Source: Robinsoniella peoriensis (GTDB lineage: Bacteria; Bacillota; Clostridia; Lachnospirales; Lachnospiraceae). From it: 64,000 nt of DNA. The stretch lies in NCBI RefSeq assembly GCF_042680125.1, contig NZ_JBHTNY010000010.1. The stretch is one strand, 5' to 3'. A model generated the notes under the pieces. That model saw nothing but the letters and a program-made list of their open reading frames with translations. It was not told the origin of the DNA and did no database searches. Below are positions 51,919 through 61,499 of the stretch, piece by piece. Position 1 is the stretch's first letter, and the number at the start of each line of letters is the position of its first letter. Both the position numbers and the translations under genes were made by a program.

Positions 51919-54084
51919 TTATGCTAAAAATCGATCTACAATCTGCTGTCTGTATTCCTTTGAAAGGGAAGAAAAGAAAGCAGAGTATCCGGTCACGCGA
52001 ATAACCAAATCAGGATCAGAATCAGGATCTTTATGTGCTTTTAGCAGCCTTTCTTTTGTCAGGCAGTTCAAATGAATTAACGTGCCACCCATGTGGTTAT
52101 GTGTATGGAGCAAAGAAATCAGAGCTTCCATACCGCCCTCTTTATTCAGCATGCTGCTGTCAATATCCAAATGCAGAGGAGATGAATTACCATATCCCGG
52201 CTGAAGCTTTGCAACTGTTGTTGCTTTTAATGTTGGTGAAAATGAATAAAGAGCATCTGCAAATCCAGGATCTGGTTCATTCGAATGGGAAATTGGCTTA
52301 CCACCTTTTCTTCCATTAGGGGTTGCTTTTAATGTATGTCCGTATCTTACAATATCACCGTGAGAAAACATCCCCGGAATAATTGGTAATCCATATTTTT
52401 TCGTTGGTGTGTCTCTGCAGCAGCTTACAAAGAAATCCCGTATCCTTTCTGCAAAGGCCATGGATGGTGATTCCGGATTGCCTAGTCTCTTTATATTTTT
52501 AAGCATTAATCTAACATCTTCATAGCCTTCATAATCTGCATCAAGTACCTGAAACAACTGATCAAAAGACAGTCTTTGTTCCTTTTCAATTCGCTGTTCT
52601 ATCGCTCCAAAGGAATCAGCAACGGTGGCAAGCCCAATTCCATCAATATTAAAGTTTAAAACATCAACACCGCCGGATGCGCAGTTAAGTCCTCGTTCTA
52701 TTGGCCCCCTCATAAATAAATTCAGTACAATTTCAGGCGTATCTTCCGATACATGCTCATAATGCCAATCATATCCATCCTTGATGCAGTCAATCATAAC
52801 CGACAGGTGCTTGGTAAATAATTCCCATAATATATCCAGCGACCTGTATTGGGACTCTTTCATCTCTGCAAGCGCCATTTCCAGCGCAGTCGCCATATTA
52901 ATTCTGGTGACATCCTGGAGCGGATATTCCTCACCTGGAATCGCTGTCCAATTGCAGCCTGATTTCACACGCATTCTAGCCAGTTCAACCGGAAATCCAT
53001 TCTTTACAAATCCTTCCTCGCAGCCAATATTACAGGAATAGCTGGCACCGGTTCCATCCAGCATATTATATTCTAAAGATCTTTCTAGTAAATCTTTATT
53101 CAGGTTATCATGAAGCCGAATACTTAAATTAGATGGTATATTAAGATAATGTGTTGCATCTAAAATCAAAAATGACATTCTGCTGGTCATATCTTTTTTC
53201 CCATCCGGTGAAAGACCTCCTATTTGAGAATAGTGGGTGTCATTAAAAAGCAAACTTGCCAAATGCCAGATAACCTCCTGATCATTTAACTTTTTTTCCT
53301 TTACATCAGTAATGTAAAATGGCCGTAAAAGTTCATCCAACTGCCCGATTGCACCTCCTGCACAATACATCCGGTCAATACACTGGAAATGAGCAAGGAA
53401 CTGACATGCTTCTCTAAAATCGGCGGGTGCTCTCGTCAGTAGATGTTGATTCACCTCTGCAATCTCCAGATAGTTTTGCTTCTCTTCCTCAGAAGACGCC
53501 GTTTCAGCCAATTTCATCGCATACTCTACGTGCCTGTTAATCCATTCCAGTACCCCCATAATTAACAATTCTTCTCCATCATAGAAACTGGTATCCGTTG
53601 GCTCGTGAAATTCTCTGTACTTTCTTACATTTGCTAGCAATCCAGACCAGCCTAATTCCAAACCAATCCTTAAATCCGGACAAAGATGATTCATCCCTCC
53701 GCACCCATGCTGCCAGATCCCATATTTCTCATGTATGGGATACAAGTGCACTGGTTCATGCTCCGGTCGAAAACCAATATCCATCCATGTAGAAAGATTC
53801 CCTGGCCAACACGTAGCAAGGGAGCTGTTTTCATTGATATATACCGGCATTTCATTTAGTATTTTCCGGAAATTTTCTCCTAACAGTTTCATCCCATAAA
53901 CCTTACCATCCTGATTTGTTATCGGCGTAAAATGAAAATCAGGGAAATAAATGAAACCATGATCATCGATATCCAAATTCCCAAAGTATTTAATTTTATC
54001 TCGATTATTATTTATTTTATCGTGATGTAAATGATTAATTTTATCCTGATATTTCTTTGATAATTCTACTTTACCCGTGTCCAT
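51919..54084 (-). CDS. Glycyl radical enzyme of unknown substrate
   Basis: 721 residues, shorter than most glycyl radical enzymes (about 760-850). The radical site RVTGYSAFF has its Gly near residue 699. The active-site loop reads SCNIGCEEG with Cys about 355 and Glu two residues later. This Cys-x-Glu pattern is that of eliminating enzymes (diol dehydratases, choline and isethionate lyases), not pyruvate formate-lyase, which has Cys-Cys. The activase follows upstream by 17 bp. Its partners in the operon suggest a sugar-derived or sulfur-containing substrate, but none can be named. Confidence 0.9.
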   Translation of the reverse strand: MDTGKVELSKKYQDKINHLHHDKINNNRDKIKYFGNLDIDDHGFIYFPDFHFTPITNQDGKVYGMKLLGENFRKILNEMPVYINENSSLATCWPGNLSTWMDIGFRPEHEPVHLYPIHEKYGIWQHGCGGMNHLCPDLRIGLELGWSGLLANVRKYREFHEPTDTSFYDGEELLIMGVLEWINRHVEYAMKLAETASSEEEKQNYLEIAEVNQHLLTRAPADFREACQFLAHFQCIDRMYCAGGAIGQLDELLRPFYITDVKEKKLNDQEVIWHLASLLFNDTHYSQIGGLSPDGKKDMTSRMSFLILDATHYLNIPSNLSIRLHDNLNKDLLERSLEYNMLDGTGASYSCNIGCEEGFVKNGFPVELARMRVKSGCNWTAIPGEEYPLQDVTRINMATALEMALAEMKESQYRSLDILWELFTKHLSVMIDCIKDGYDWHYEHVSEDTPEIVLNLFMRGPIERGLNCASGGVDVLNFNIDGIGLATVADSFGAIEQRIEKEQRLSFDQLFQVLDADYEGYEDVRLMLKNIKRLGNPESPSMAFAERIRDFFVSCCRDTPTKKYGLPIIPGMFSHGDIVRYGHTLKATPNGRKGGKPISHSNEPDPGFADALYSFSPTLKATTVAKLQPGYGNSSPLHLDIDSSMLNKEGGMEALISLLHTHNHMGGTLIHLNCLTKERLLKAHKDPDSDPDLVIRVTGYSAFFSSLSKEYRQQIVDRFLA

Positions 54085-54101
54085 ATTTTCATTTTCCTCT
54101 C

Positions 54102-54995
54102 CTATTCAACTACCATGACTCCTGATCGCAGAAATTCTTCCTTATACTGATTCATCTCTTTATCACCAGGTTCCGTAAATACTTTTATAATATCCGACTT
54201 CCCCGCCATATCCCGTTTTGAAATCCCCATGTTGTGATACGGAAGAAGTTTGACCTCCTCAATTTGTAATTTTTTTAAATACAACGAAATGTCTTTTAGA
54301 TCATTCACATTTGCCCCAGGAATGACCGGTACGCGAATCTGCACTTCTTTGCCGTCCGACAGTAAATGCTCCAGATTAAATAATATCTTCTGATTAGGCA
54401 CCCCTGTAAGCTCCCTGTGCAGCCTGTTATCCCAGACTTTTACATCGTATAGATATAAATCCACATAAGAATTTATTTTTTCAAAATATTGATAAGGTAC
54501 ATTTCCTGCTGTATCAATCGCAGTGTGGATGCCCAAATCCTTACATTCTATCAGCACTTCTTTCAAAAACTCAACCTGGAGCATACATTCACCCCCGGAA
54601 AATGTAACGCCTCCACCTGTTTCACAATTCTGATAATACATCATATCACTGCTGATTTCCCGAACTAGCTCTTGCTTAGATAATTCTCTTCCAATCGTAG
54701 ATAGTGCACCTGAATAACATTCATTTATACACCGGCCACAATATGTACAATCTTCTGCATTTAATAATATCCTCCCATCTAATTCAGTTAGCGCCCCATC
54801 TTTACACAGGCTTAAACATTTTTTACAACCTATGCAGCGCTCTTTTGTATAGCAGATCTTTTGTCCACCATCTATAGATTCTGGATTATGACACCAACTG
54901 CATCTAAGATTACATCCTTTGAAAAAAACAGTTGTACGTAATCCCGGTCCATCATGAGTTGAGAATCGCTGTATATTAAATATTATCCCATTCAT
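54102..54995 (-). CDS. Glycyl radical enzyme activase (radical SAM)
   Basis: About 297 residues. The radical-SAM cluster is FFKGCNLRCSWC near residue 30 (Cys-x3-Cys-x2-Cys). An inserted ferredoxin-like part with two 4Fe-4S sites (CIGCKKCLSLC and CTYCGRCINEC) lies at about 55-100, as in activases of diol dehydratase and similar enzymes. GGGVTFSGGECMLQ is the SAM-binding segment. It installs the radical on the downstream enzyme. ATG at 54995 overlaps the preceding TGA as ATGA; an in-frame ATG at 55004 is less likely. Confidence 0.93.
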   Translation of the reverse strand: MNGIIFNIQRFSTHDGPGLRTTVFFKGCNLRCSWCHNPESIDGGQKICYTKERCIGCKKCLSLCKDGALTELDGRILLNAEDCTYCGRCINECYSGALSTIGRELSKQELVREISSDMMYYQNCETGGGVTFSGGECMLQVEFLKEVLIECKDLGIHTAIDTAGNVPYQYFEKINSYVDLYLYDVKVWDNRLHRELTGVPNQKILFNLEHLLSDGKEVQIRVPVIPGANVNDLKDISLYLKKLQIEEVKLLPYHNMGISKRDMAGKSDIIKVFTEPGDKEMNQYKEEFLRSGVMVVE

Positions 54996-56155
54996 AATGC
55001 ACATTTTCTAAAAGCCTGAGCCAAATCTTCTTTTAATATTTCCGGATTTTCCAGTCCAATATGAAGCCGTACCAAACCTTTTAGCATTGTTTCGCTATCC
55101 GTCTCCTCATGGGCACCCACGGTAGAGATCAGACTCTCATATCCCCCCCAGCTGGGCCCCCGATAAAAATAGTGCAATTCTTCTGCGAATTTAATGATCT
55201 TATCTCCCGGCAAATCCAGAACAATACTCATTAGACCCGAGGATCCGCTCATCTGCTTTTTTGCTAAAGTGTATTGTGGATGACTTGGATGGAAAGGATA
55301 AATAACCTTTTTCACTTCCTTCCTTTGAGATAAAAATTCTGCAATTTCCATAGTATTTTTCATATGCTCCTTCATTCTCAAAGGAAGCGTTCTTAACCCC
55401 CGAAGTAAAAGCCAGGAATCAAAGGGACTCATAACTGCCCCAAACAATTCTCTTTCATTTTGAGCGATTTCCTTTATATCAGTCTCTCTGCCTGCGATAA
55501 CACCGCCTATCATATCACTGTGCCCCCCCAGATATTTTGATGCAGAATGTACCACCATATCTATTCCAAAAGATAACGGATTTTGAAAAATCGGTGTAGA
55601 ATAGGTATTATCAATGATGGTTGAGATTCCCTTTTTCTTTAATACACAAGACAACTCGCCCAGATTCTGAATTGTAAATAAATAGGTGGAGGGACTTTCC
55701 AGATAGACAAGAGTTGTTTTGTCATTTATACATTCTTCTATTTCAGATAAATTATTTCCTTTTACAAACGATGTATGAATATTAAACTTTGCCAAATAAT
55801 CATTTAACAGACGGTATGCCGGACCATAGATACTGGCCACTGCAACTACATGACAATCCTTTTTTACATAATGCATAATCGCTGCCGAAATCGCTCCCAT
55901 ACCCGAGGAAAAACATATGGCTGACTCCGCTTTTTCCATTTCCGCGATCTTTCGCTCTGCAATTTCTGTTGTGGGATTAGAGACTCTTGTATATACATAT
56001 CGTCCTTCCATTCCTCCTTCATTTCCACTGCATTCTGTGAACAGGGACGTCTGAAAAATAGGTGGTGTCACCGCTCCCATATATCTGCTTGGATCGTCTC
56101 CAAAATGTGTGCATATTTCTTCCATTCCAATTGATCTGTCTCTATTTACATTCAA
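54992..56155 (-). CDS. Cys/Met-metabolism PLP enzyme (gamma-lyase/synthase type)
   Basis: A 387-residue fold-type I PLP enzyme of the cystathionine gamma-synthase/methionine gamma-lyase family. The lysine that binds PLP is in VHSASKYLGGHSD (about 207). YVYTRVSNPT near residue 55 is the conserved Tyr-x-Arg segment, and FSSGMGAISA binds the phosphate. Members form or break C-S bonds next to amino acids. Placement within a radical-enzyme operon is unusual and suggests a sulfur- or gamma-substituted intermediate. GAAGGAGAGAGGAAATTGA precedes ATG. Synthase versus lyase cannot be told apart here. Confidence 0.88.
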   Translation of the reverse strand: MNVNRDRSIGMEEICTHFGDDPSRYMGAVTPPIFQTSLFTECSGNEGGMEGRYVYTRVSNPTTEIAERKIAEMEKAESAICFSSGMGAISAAIMHYVKKDCHVVAVASIYGPAYRLLNDYLAKFNIHTSFVKGNNLSEIEECINDKTTLVYLESPSTYLFTIQNLGELSCVLKKKGISTIIDNTYSTPIFQNPLSFGIDMVVHSASKYLGGHSDMIGGVIAGRETDIKEIAQNERELFGAVMSPFDSWLLLRGLRTLPLRMKEHMKNTMEIAEFLSQRKEVKKVIYPFHPSHPQYTLAKKQMSGSSGLMSIVLDLPGDKIIKFAEELHYFYRGPSWGGYESLISTVGAHEETDSETMLKGLVRLHIGLENPEILKEDLAQAFRKCAL

Positions 56156-56183
56156 TTTCCTCTCTCCTTCCTTTTGGACTTAC

Positions 56184-57032
56184 CTATTCCTTTACCGCAC
56201 CTGCAATATTTTCTACAAATAACTCTTTCATAAAACTAAATAGCAAAATAGCCGGTATAATGGCAACAAATGTACCTGCTGCAACATTTCCCCAATTAAT
56301 ATCGTACTTACCAATCATAGAATAAATTGCAACATTTAACGTCTTATTGGCATCTGAGTCAAGATATAATACCGATGTATATACATCATTCCAACAAGCA
56401 AGAAATACAAAAATAAAAACTGAGAACAAGCCTGCTTTTGCTAAAGGCAAAACTACTTGAAAAAAGGAGCGGATTCTGCTGCATCCGTCTATCATTGCCG
56501 CCTCCTCCAAAACTTTTGGTACATTTTTCATAAATCCAATGAGAAGTATTGTGCCAAATGGTATCTGTCCTCCCATAAGAAGCAGAATTACGGTTGGAAT
56601 CTGATTTACCATTCCAATCCTCGACATTAATACATACATAGGTGCAAATCCCACCGCTGTTGGCAGCATCTGGGTCATCATAAAAATCACAAATACTGCC
56701 TGCTTGCTTTTAAATTCATACTTTGCAAGAATATAGGAAGACATTGCACTGATTATTGTAACAAGAAGCGCTGCTGTGATTGCGATAATAAAACTATTAA
56801 TGATATATCTACCGAAATTACCCATTTTAAAAACTTCTATATAATTACTTATACTTGCCTTGTCCGGAAAATAACGAACAGGGAATTCATATAACTCCTT
56901 TTTATCTTTGATGGAAGTAACAAACAACCAGAAAAACGGAAAAATCGTATAAACAAAAAATATAACCAGAAGAGGCCATTTCAAGGCAGCTAATACAAAT
57001 GCATTTCTTTTCTTTATTTTCTTCTGCTTCAC
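56184..57032 (-). CDS. Sugar ABC importer permease, MalG type
   Basis: A 282-residue protein with six predicted helices. EEAAMIDGCSRIRSFFQVVLP near residue 190 is the ATPase-contact loop. The start is GTG at 57032, overlapping the TGA of the other permease (GTGA), so the two are coupled. No ATPase gene is nearby. Confidence 0.92.
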   Translation of the reverse strand: MKQKKIKKRNAFVLAALKWPLLVIFFVYTIFPFFWLFVTSIKDKKELYEFPVRYFPDKASISNYIEVFKMGNFGRYIINSFIIAITAALLVTIISAMSSYILAKYEFKSKQAVFVIFMMTQMLPTAVGFAPMYVLMSRIGMVNQIPTVILLLMGGQIPFGTILLIGFMKNVPKVLEEAAMIDGCSRIRSFFQVVLPLAKAGLFSVFIFVFLACWNDVYTSVLYLDSDANKTLNVAIYSMIGKYDINWGNVAAGTFVAIIPAILLFSFMKELFVENIAGAVKE

Positions 57033-57925
57033 GCCTCATCACTCCCCTTCAATGTTTTCGTTGATGCTACATAGATTCCGGTAATTGTCAAAGTGAACAG
57101 CCATAAAATCACTCCTCCTGCTGAGACCAAACCATAATCATTTCCTTTAATTACTTCTGTCATAATAAAACTTGAAACAATATGACTGCTGCCCGCCGGT
57201 CCTCCTTGAGTCATACCGAAGATCAGATCAGGTGCATTTATCGTTTGTACTGCCCTCAGTAATATCATAAGCAGCAGCAATACCCTGATACTTGGCAGTG
57301 TTATATGTATAAAACACTTTAGTGAACCTGCACCGTCAATTTTGGCTGCCTCATACATATCCTGAGATATGGTTTTCAGTGCTGCCATAATAACAATGGC
57401 AAAAAAAGCCATGCCCGTCCAGACCTTTGCCACCATCACACTAGACAAAGCAAAATCCGGATTTGATAAGAAGCCAACCGGTTGTTGGATAACATGCAGC
57501 CGCATTAAAATATCATTTAGCACTCCATTACTTCCATTGAACATCCATTTCCACATAATTCCTACCATAAATCCGGAAAGAGCCCACGGAAGAAAAACTA
57601 CACATTCATAGATTCGTTTTCCCCGAAATGATTTTTGAAGAAGCAGGGCAATTAAGAATCCCAATATGAATTCTGCACTTACACAGATTATCACCCACTT
57701 AAACGTATTCTTCCATGTAATCCAAAACTCAGGATCACTTAATAGCTTTTTATAATTTTCAAATTTCACAAAATTTCTCGTAAATAAATCATAGGCTTTT
57801 ACATTCTGGAACGACATTACAATACCATCTATTGCAGGATAGTATAATACAAACAATATAAAAGCTAATGCCGGAAGCAGGAATAGAGCAATAAATGCTT
57901 TCTCTTCTAATCTTTTCTTATTCAT
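57029..57925 (-). CDS. Sugar ABC importer permease, MalF type
   Basis: A 298-residue protein with six predicted helices and the loop YEAAKIDGAGSLKCFIHITLP near residue 195. It pairs with the overlapping MalG-type gene. AAAGGAATAAAAAA precedes ATG, just past a large hairpin that separates it from the binding-protein gene. Confidence 0.92.
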   Translation of the reverse strand: MNKKRLEEKAFIALFLLPALAFILFVLYYPAIDGIVMSFQNVKAYDLFTRNFVKFENYKKLLSDPEFWITWKNTFKWVIICVSAEFILGFLIALLLQKSFRGKRIYECVVFLPWALSGFMVGIMWKWMFNGSNGVLNDILMRLHVIQQPVGFLSNPDFALSSVMVAKVWTGMAFFAIVIMAALKTISQDMYEAAKIDGAGSLKCFIHITLPSIRVLLLLMILLRAVQTINAPDLIFGMTQGGPAGSSHIVSSFIMTEVIKGNDYGLVSAGGVILWLFTLTITGIYVASTKTLKGSDEA

Positions 57926-57946
57926 TTTTTTATTCCTTTCTTTAGC

Positions 57947-58018
57947 AATGGCTGTTCTCTTCTTCTAGAGCGTGTTTGATAATTGCCTTCTGACACGCTC
58001 TAGCAGAGAACAGCCATT
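57947..58018 (-). promoter_or_regulatory. 72-nt intergenic hairpin between binding protein and permeases
   Basis: AATGGCTGTTCTCT pairs with AGAGAACAGCCATT, and inside it TAGAGCGTGT pairs with ACACGCTCTA. It has no strong T run. Such stems after binding-protein genes often protect the upstream mRNA and lower expression of the permeases; that role is inferred. Confidence 0.8.
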
Positions 58019-58026
58019 ATGAGAAA

Positions 58027-59429
58027 TTACTGATACCTGTTTTTCACCCACTCACTATCTTTTGCCCATGAATAAAATTCAGCGAACTGATCTGACAATT
58101 CCTGGGGTGTAGAACGTCCTAACAGCATAGATTGCGTCAGTGAATCTGATGATGCTCCAAAGTCTTTTAAAATTGCAACTTCTTCTTCACTTGCGTATCT
58201 TTCCTCTCCGCCATCAACATATCCAATGTATTTATCTGGCTGCTCTGCCATATCTACGTAACACCCATAATATCCATCACTAAAAAATGGATCTTTCTGA
58301 GCTTCTGTATGGATAGGAATATTACCATTTTTCTTACAAAAATAAGAATTTCCCTCTACGGAAGATAATGCCTGAATTACTTCCCATGCCGCATCTTTGT
58401 TTTCAGACTTAGATGCAATAGCCCATCCTGCAAATCCTGCCGGGAATAATGCTTCTCCTTCTGGCCCCACCGGAAGCGGTGCTACATCCCAGGTTCCTTC
58501 TTCCATATACTCTTCACATGTGGCAATTACTTCTGGATCTTGTATTAACATAGAGGTTACTCCAGAATAAAAAGCTTCCACAGTTTCAGGATACCCCCAT
58601 GATATCGAGTCTGGATGTGATGCATCATTATATAATTTTTTATAAAATTCCATAGCCTCTATTGCTTCGGGCTGTGCATATGCACTCTTTCCATCTCTTG
58701 TTAAAAACGGAGTAGTGATATCAATAGCATCTTTTTTCAAAAAGGATAAAACAGAATCTGTAAAAATCCAGTCGTTCCAGCTCCCCCTCTAAAAGAATAT
58801 CCATATCGGTTCTGGGATGGATCTGTTAATTCTTTCGCCGTATCATAGAGCTCTTCCCATGTTTCAGGCACTTTTAAATTTTTCTCCTCAAACCAATTTT
58901 TTCTGTAAAAGAGAGCTCTCTCATAAACTCCATAGGGAATGGAATATATATTCTCGTCATAAGAAGTTAACTGATCTTTTAATAACCCGCTAACACTCTC
59001 CCATTCATTCCATTTCTCCACATATTTATTGAGCGGCTCTATAAACCCATTTTGCACATAGTTTACATTGATTCCGTTGAATTCCAAGATATCAATTGCC
59101 TCACCTGATTGGAGCATTGCATCTATTTTCTGATTTGCCTGTTCGGATGGTGGTGTAATAATTTCAAGTTCAATATGGTCTAGTTTCGAAACAATCTCTT
59201 GTATCAGGGCATCTCTCTGGGGATTTCCCAGATAAGTTACCATACGGACTTTTACTTTGTCTTTGGATTGGCCTGTATCCCCTTCTTTGCCAACCTGCGT
59301 TTCCCCTACATTACTTTCCTCCTTATCATTTGTACCGGCATCCCCACATCCTGTCATCCCAACAGAGACTGTAAAAGTAAAAACCATTAATAAAGCTATC
59401 CCTTTTCTAAACCTTCTTTTTTCTCTCAT
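58027..59429 (-). pseudogene. Sugar-binding lipoprotein gene split by a frameshift
   Basis: The N-terminal part (59429-58737) has a lipobox VGMTGC near residue 27 and the first lobe of a family 1 binding protein, ending ILFYPF then TGA. The C-terminal part continues one frame back (KKDAIDITTPFLTRDGKSAY) to 58027. The join is a T5-G-A6 run; one more T would give one continuous protein of about 467 residues. So it is a one-base indel in a homopolymer: sequencing error, true mutation or slippage. As the only binding protein in this importer, its state decides whether the locus works. Confidence 0.85.
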
Positions 59430-59713
59430 AAATCTCCTTTCGTTTTCACTGTTATAAGCGCAATTATAGCATTCACAATATGTTTACGTAATGTATATTT
59501 GTAATTATATGTGTGGAAAATTGTAAGTTTTTAATAATTAAACATTTTTTTCCATCTATTTTACCCACATAATTACCAATTTTTTAATCTAAGGCACGAC
59601 TATTCACTGGACAAAACCTACAATCACATGTAAAATAAAAATACAATTCCGGAATACTATCCGGAACAATTAGTAAATGCTATATGTTGTATAAAGGGGG
59701 CGTAACGCTTAGA
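59430..59713. promoter_or_regulatory. Divergent promoter region of importer and sensor genes
   Basis: About 280 bp of AT-rich DNA between the binding-protein gene and the sensor kinase. TTCCGGAA (59647-59654) and ATCCGGAA (59659-59666) repeat with a 12-bp offset, and TAATTAT/GTGGG elements form a loose inverted pair near 59505 and 59570. These may be sites for the response regulator. No gene is seen. Confidence 0.4.
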
Positions 59714-61483
59714 ATGAAAATAAATTTTTACCATCGCTATATTAATAATACAAAAATTGTTAATAAATTTCTATCCATTATCGTTTTCATATTATTAGTT
59801 TCAATTGTTATTGTAAATTTTTATATCAAACAAAATGCATCCTCACTTATCACACAGGAAGCAAAAAATACAACAAAGCAGCTCCTGGAACAATACGTTG
59901 ATAATATTAACTATAAATTAACTACATTTAATACCACGCTGAGCAGCCTAAGCAGTAACATGAATATCAAAAATATATTAGATAATGAAAATTTGACCGA
60001 AACAGATTTAGATCATATAAATCAGGAGTTTCAACAGGTACTGAATAATCAATTTCCCTATGGTTTATATAGTATTTCTTTATACCCCTTAGGATATGCA
60101 GAACATCTGGAAAGCAGCTTTATAAAATCCATTAAAACTGCAGATGCAAATTGGCTGCCTTATTTTAAAGATAATTATTATGGTAAATATTTCATTCATA
60201 ATGAAGGTACATTTGACGTAAAACTACTAACTGTTTTAAAACCTATTTATTCTATTAATGGAGATTACATTACTGCCGTGATAAAACTGAGTCTGTTTCC
60301 TGAAAAAGTTTTCCGTAGTATTAAGTCTGTAGAGCACCAATCAATGGACCGACTGTTCATCATAAATAAAAATAGTGATTACATATATGGAAATACATTT
60401 ACTGATACCAACCAGTATCTTACTTATCTAAAAGAAAATTATCAATATTTGTATAGTGGAACAAATGTATTAGATTACCAGACAACGAATGGATGCTATA
60501 TTACAAGTCTTGCATCCACAAACGGTTACCGGGCAGTTTATTATTTTTCCTATGAAGATACTGCAGAGAGTTTACAATCTTTGAATCATACCATCACGGT
60601 CTTTATACTTATATTAATCCTACTTATCTGTATCGCCGCAAGTTTAATTTCTATAAGCATAGGAAAAAGAATGCAAATGGTTATCAATAAAGTAAATGAA
60701 GTAAGCAGGGGGAACCTGGAATTGGAAAAAAGTGATCTGGGAAAAGATGAAATTGGAATCTTCGACCGAACCTTTTCTAATATGGTTATTCAATTGAAAA
60801 AATTAATTGAAGATAACTATATCAGTGAAATGAAAAAAAAAGATGCCCAATTCATGGCTTTGCAGGCACAGATTAATCCCCACTTTTTATTCAATTCTCT
60901 AGAAGTAGTAAATTCTTTAATTGAAACAGAAAAAAGTGATATCGCTATGATCGTCAATTCTAAATTGTCAGACCTCTTACGCTATTGTATTAATCACAGT
61001 TCCGCCGGTATCGTATCCGTGCAGGAAGAAATTGATTATATGTGTAATTATGTCTATATACAGCAGATACGTTTTCGTGATAAATTCACATTCCATATTG
61101 ATATAGACGAAAATTGCCTAAATTTCCGTATTATAAAATTAGTATTTCAACCCTTTATCGAAAATTCAATTAACCATGGATTTGCAGGAAAATCAAACAG
61201 AAACATCTGGTTTTCTGTGCAAATGAGCTCTTCTCAGAACGATATAGAGATCAGAATAAAAGATGATGGGAATGGTTTGACTATTGATAAATTAAATTAT
61301 TTAAGGAATGAATTAGAGGTGAAACCTTTATTTGACTTTAAAAGCAAAAATGACAGTATCGGTATCTTAAATATACATCATCGCATGAAATTAAAGTATG
61401 GCGATCAGTATCGGATAAACATAGACAGTGCTCCGGAGAAAGGTATGTGTATCATGCTGACTATCCCGGCACAAACAATATAG
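59714..61483 (+). CDS. YesM-type sensor histidine kinase
   Basis: About 589 residues. A first membrane helix (about 20-40), an extracellular sensing domain of about 245 residues, a second helix (about 290-312), HAMP, then His_kinase domain. The phosphorylated His is in LQAQINPHFLFNSLEVVNSL. The ATPase part has NSINHGFAG and DDGNGL. The ATG at 59714 is preferred to 59684, as GGGGG lies between them. It probably senses sugar, perhaps via the binding protein, and signals to the AraC-type regulator 16 bp downstream. Confidence 0.9.
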   Translation: MKINFYHRYINNTKIVNKFLSIIVFILLVSIVIVNFYIKQNASSLITQEAKNTTKQLLEQYVDNINYKLTTFNTTLSSLSSNMNIKNILDNENLTETDLDHINQEFQQVLNNQFPYGLYSISLYPLGYAEHLESSFIKSIKTADANWLPYFKDNYYGKYFIHNEGTFDVKLLTVLKPIYSINGDYITAVIKLSLFPEKVFRSIKSVEHQSMDRLFIINKNSDYIYGNTFTDTNQYLTYLKENYQYLYSGTNVLDYQTTNGCYITSLASTNGYRAVYYFSYEDTAESLQSLNHTITVFILILILLICIAASLISISIGKRMQMVINKVNEVSRGNLELEKSDLGKDEIGIFDRTFSNMVIQLKKLIEDNYISEMKKKDAQFMALQAQINPHFLFNSLEVVNSLIETEKSDIAMIVNSKLSDLLRYCINHSSAGIVSVQEEIDYMCNYVYIQQIRFRDKFTFHIDIDENCLNFRIIKLVFQPFIENSINHGFAGKSNRNIWFSVQMSSSQNDIEIRIKDDGNGLTIDKLNYLRNELEVKPLFDFKSKNDSIGILNIHHRMKLKYGDQYRINIDSAPEKGMCIMLTIPAQTI

Positions 61484-61499
61484 ACCAGGGGGATTATGA

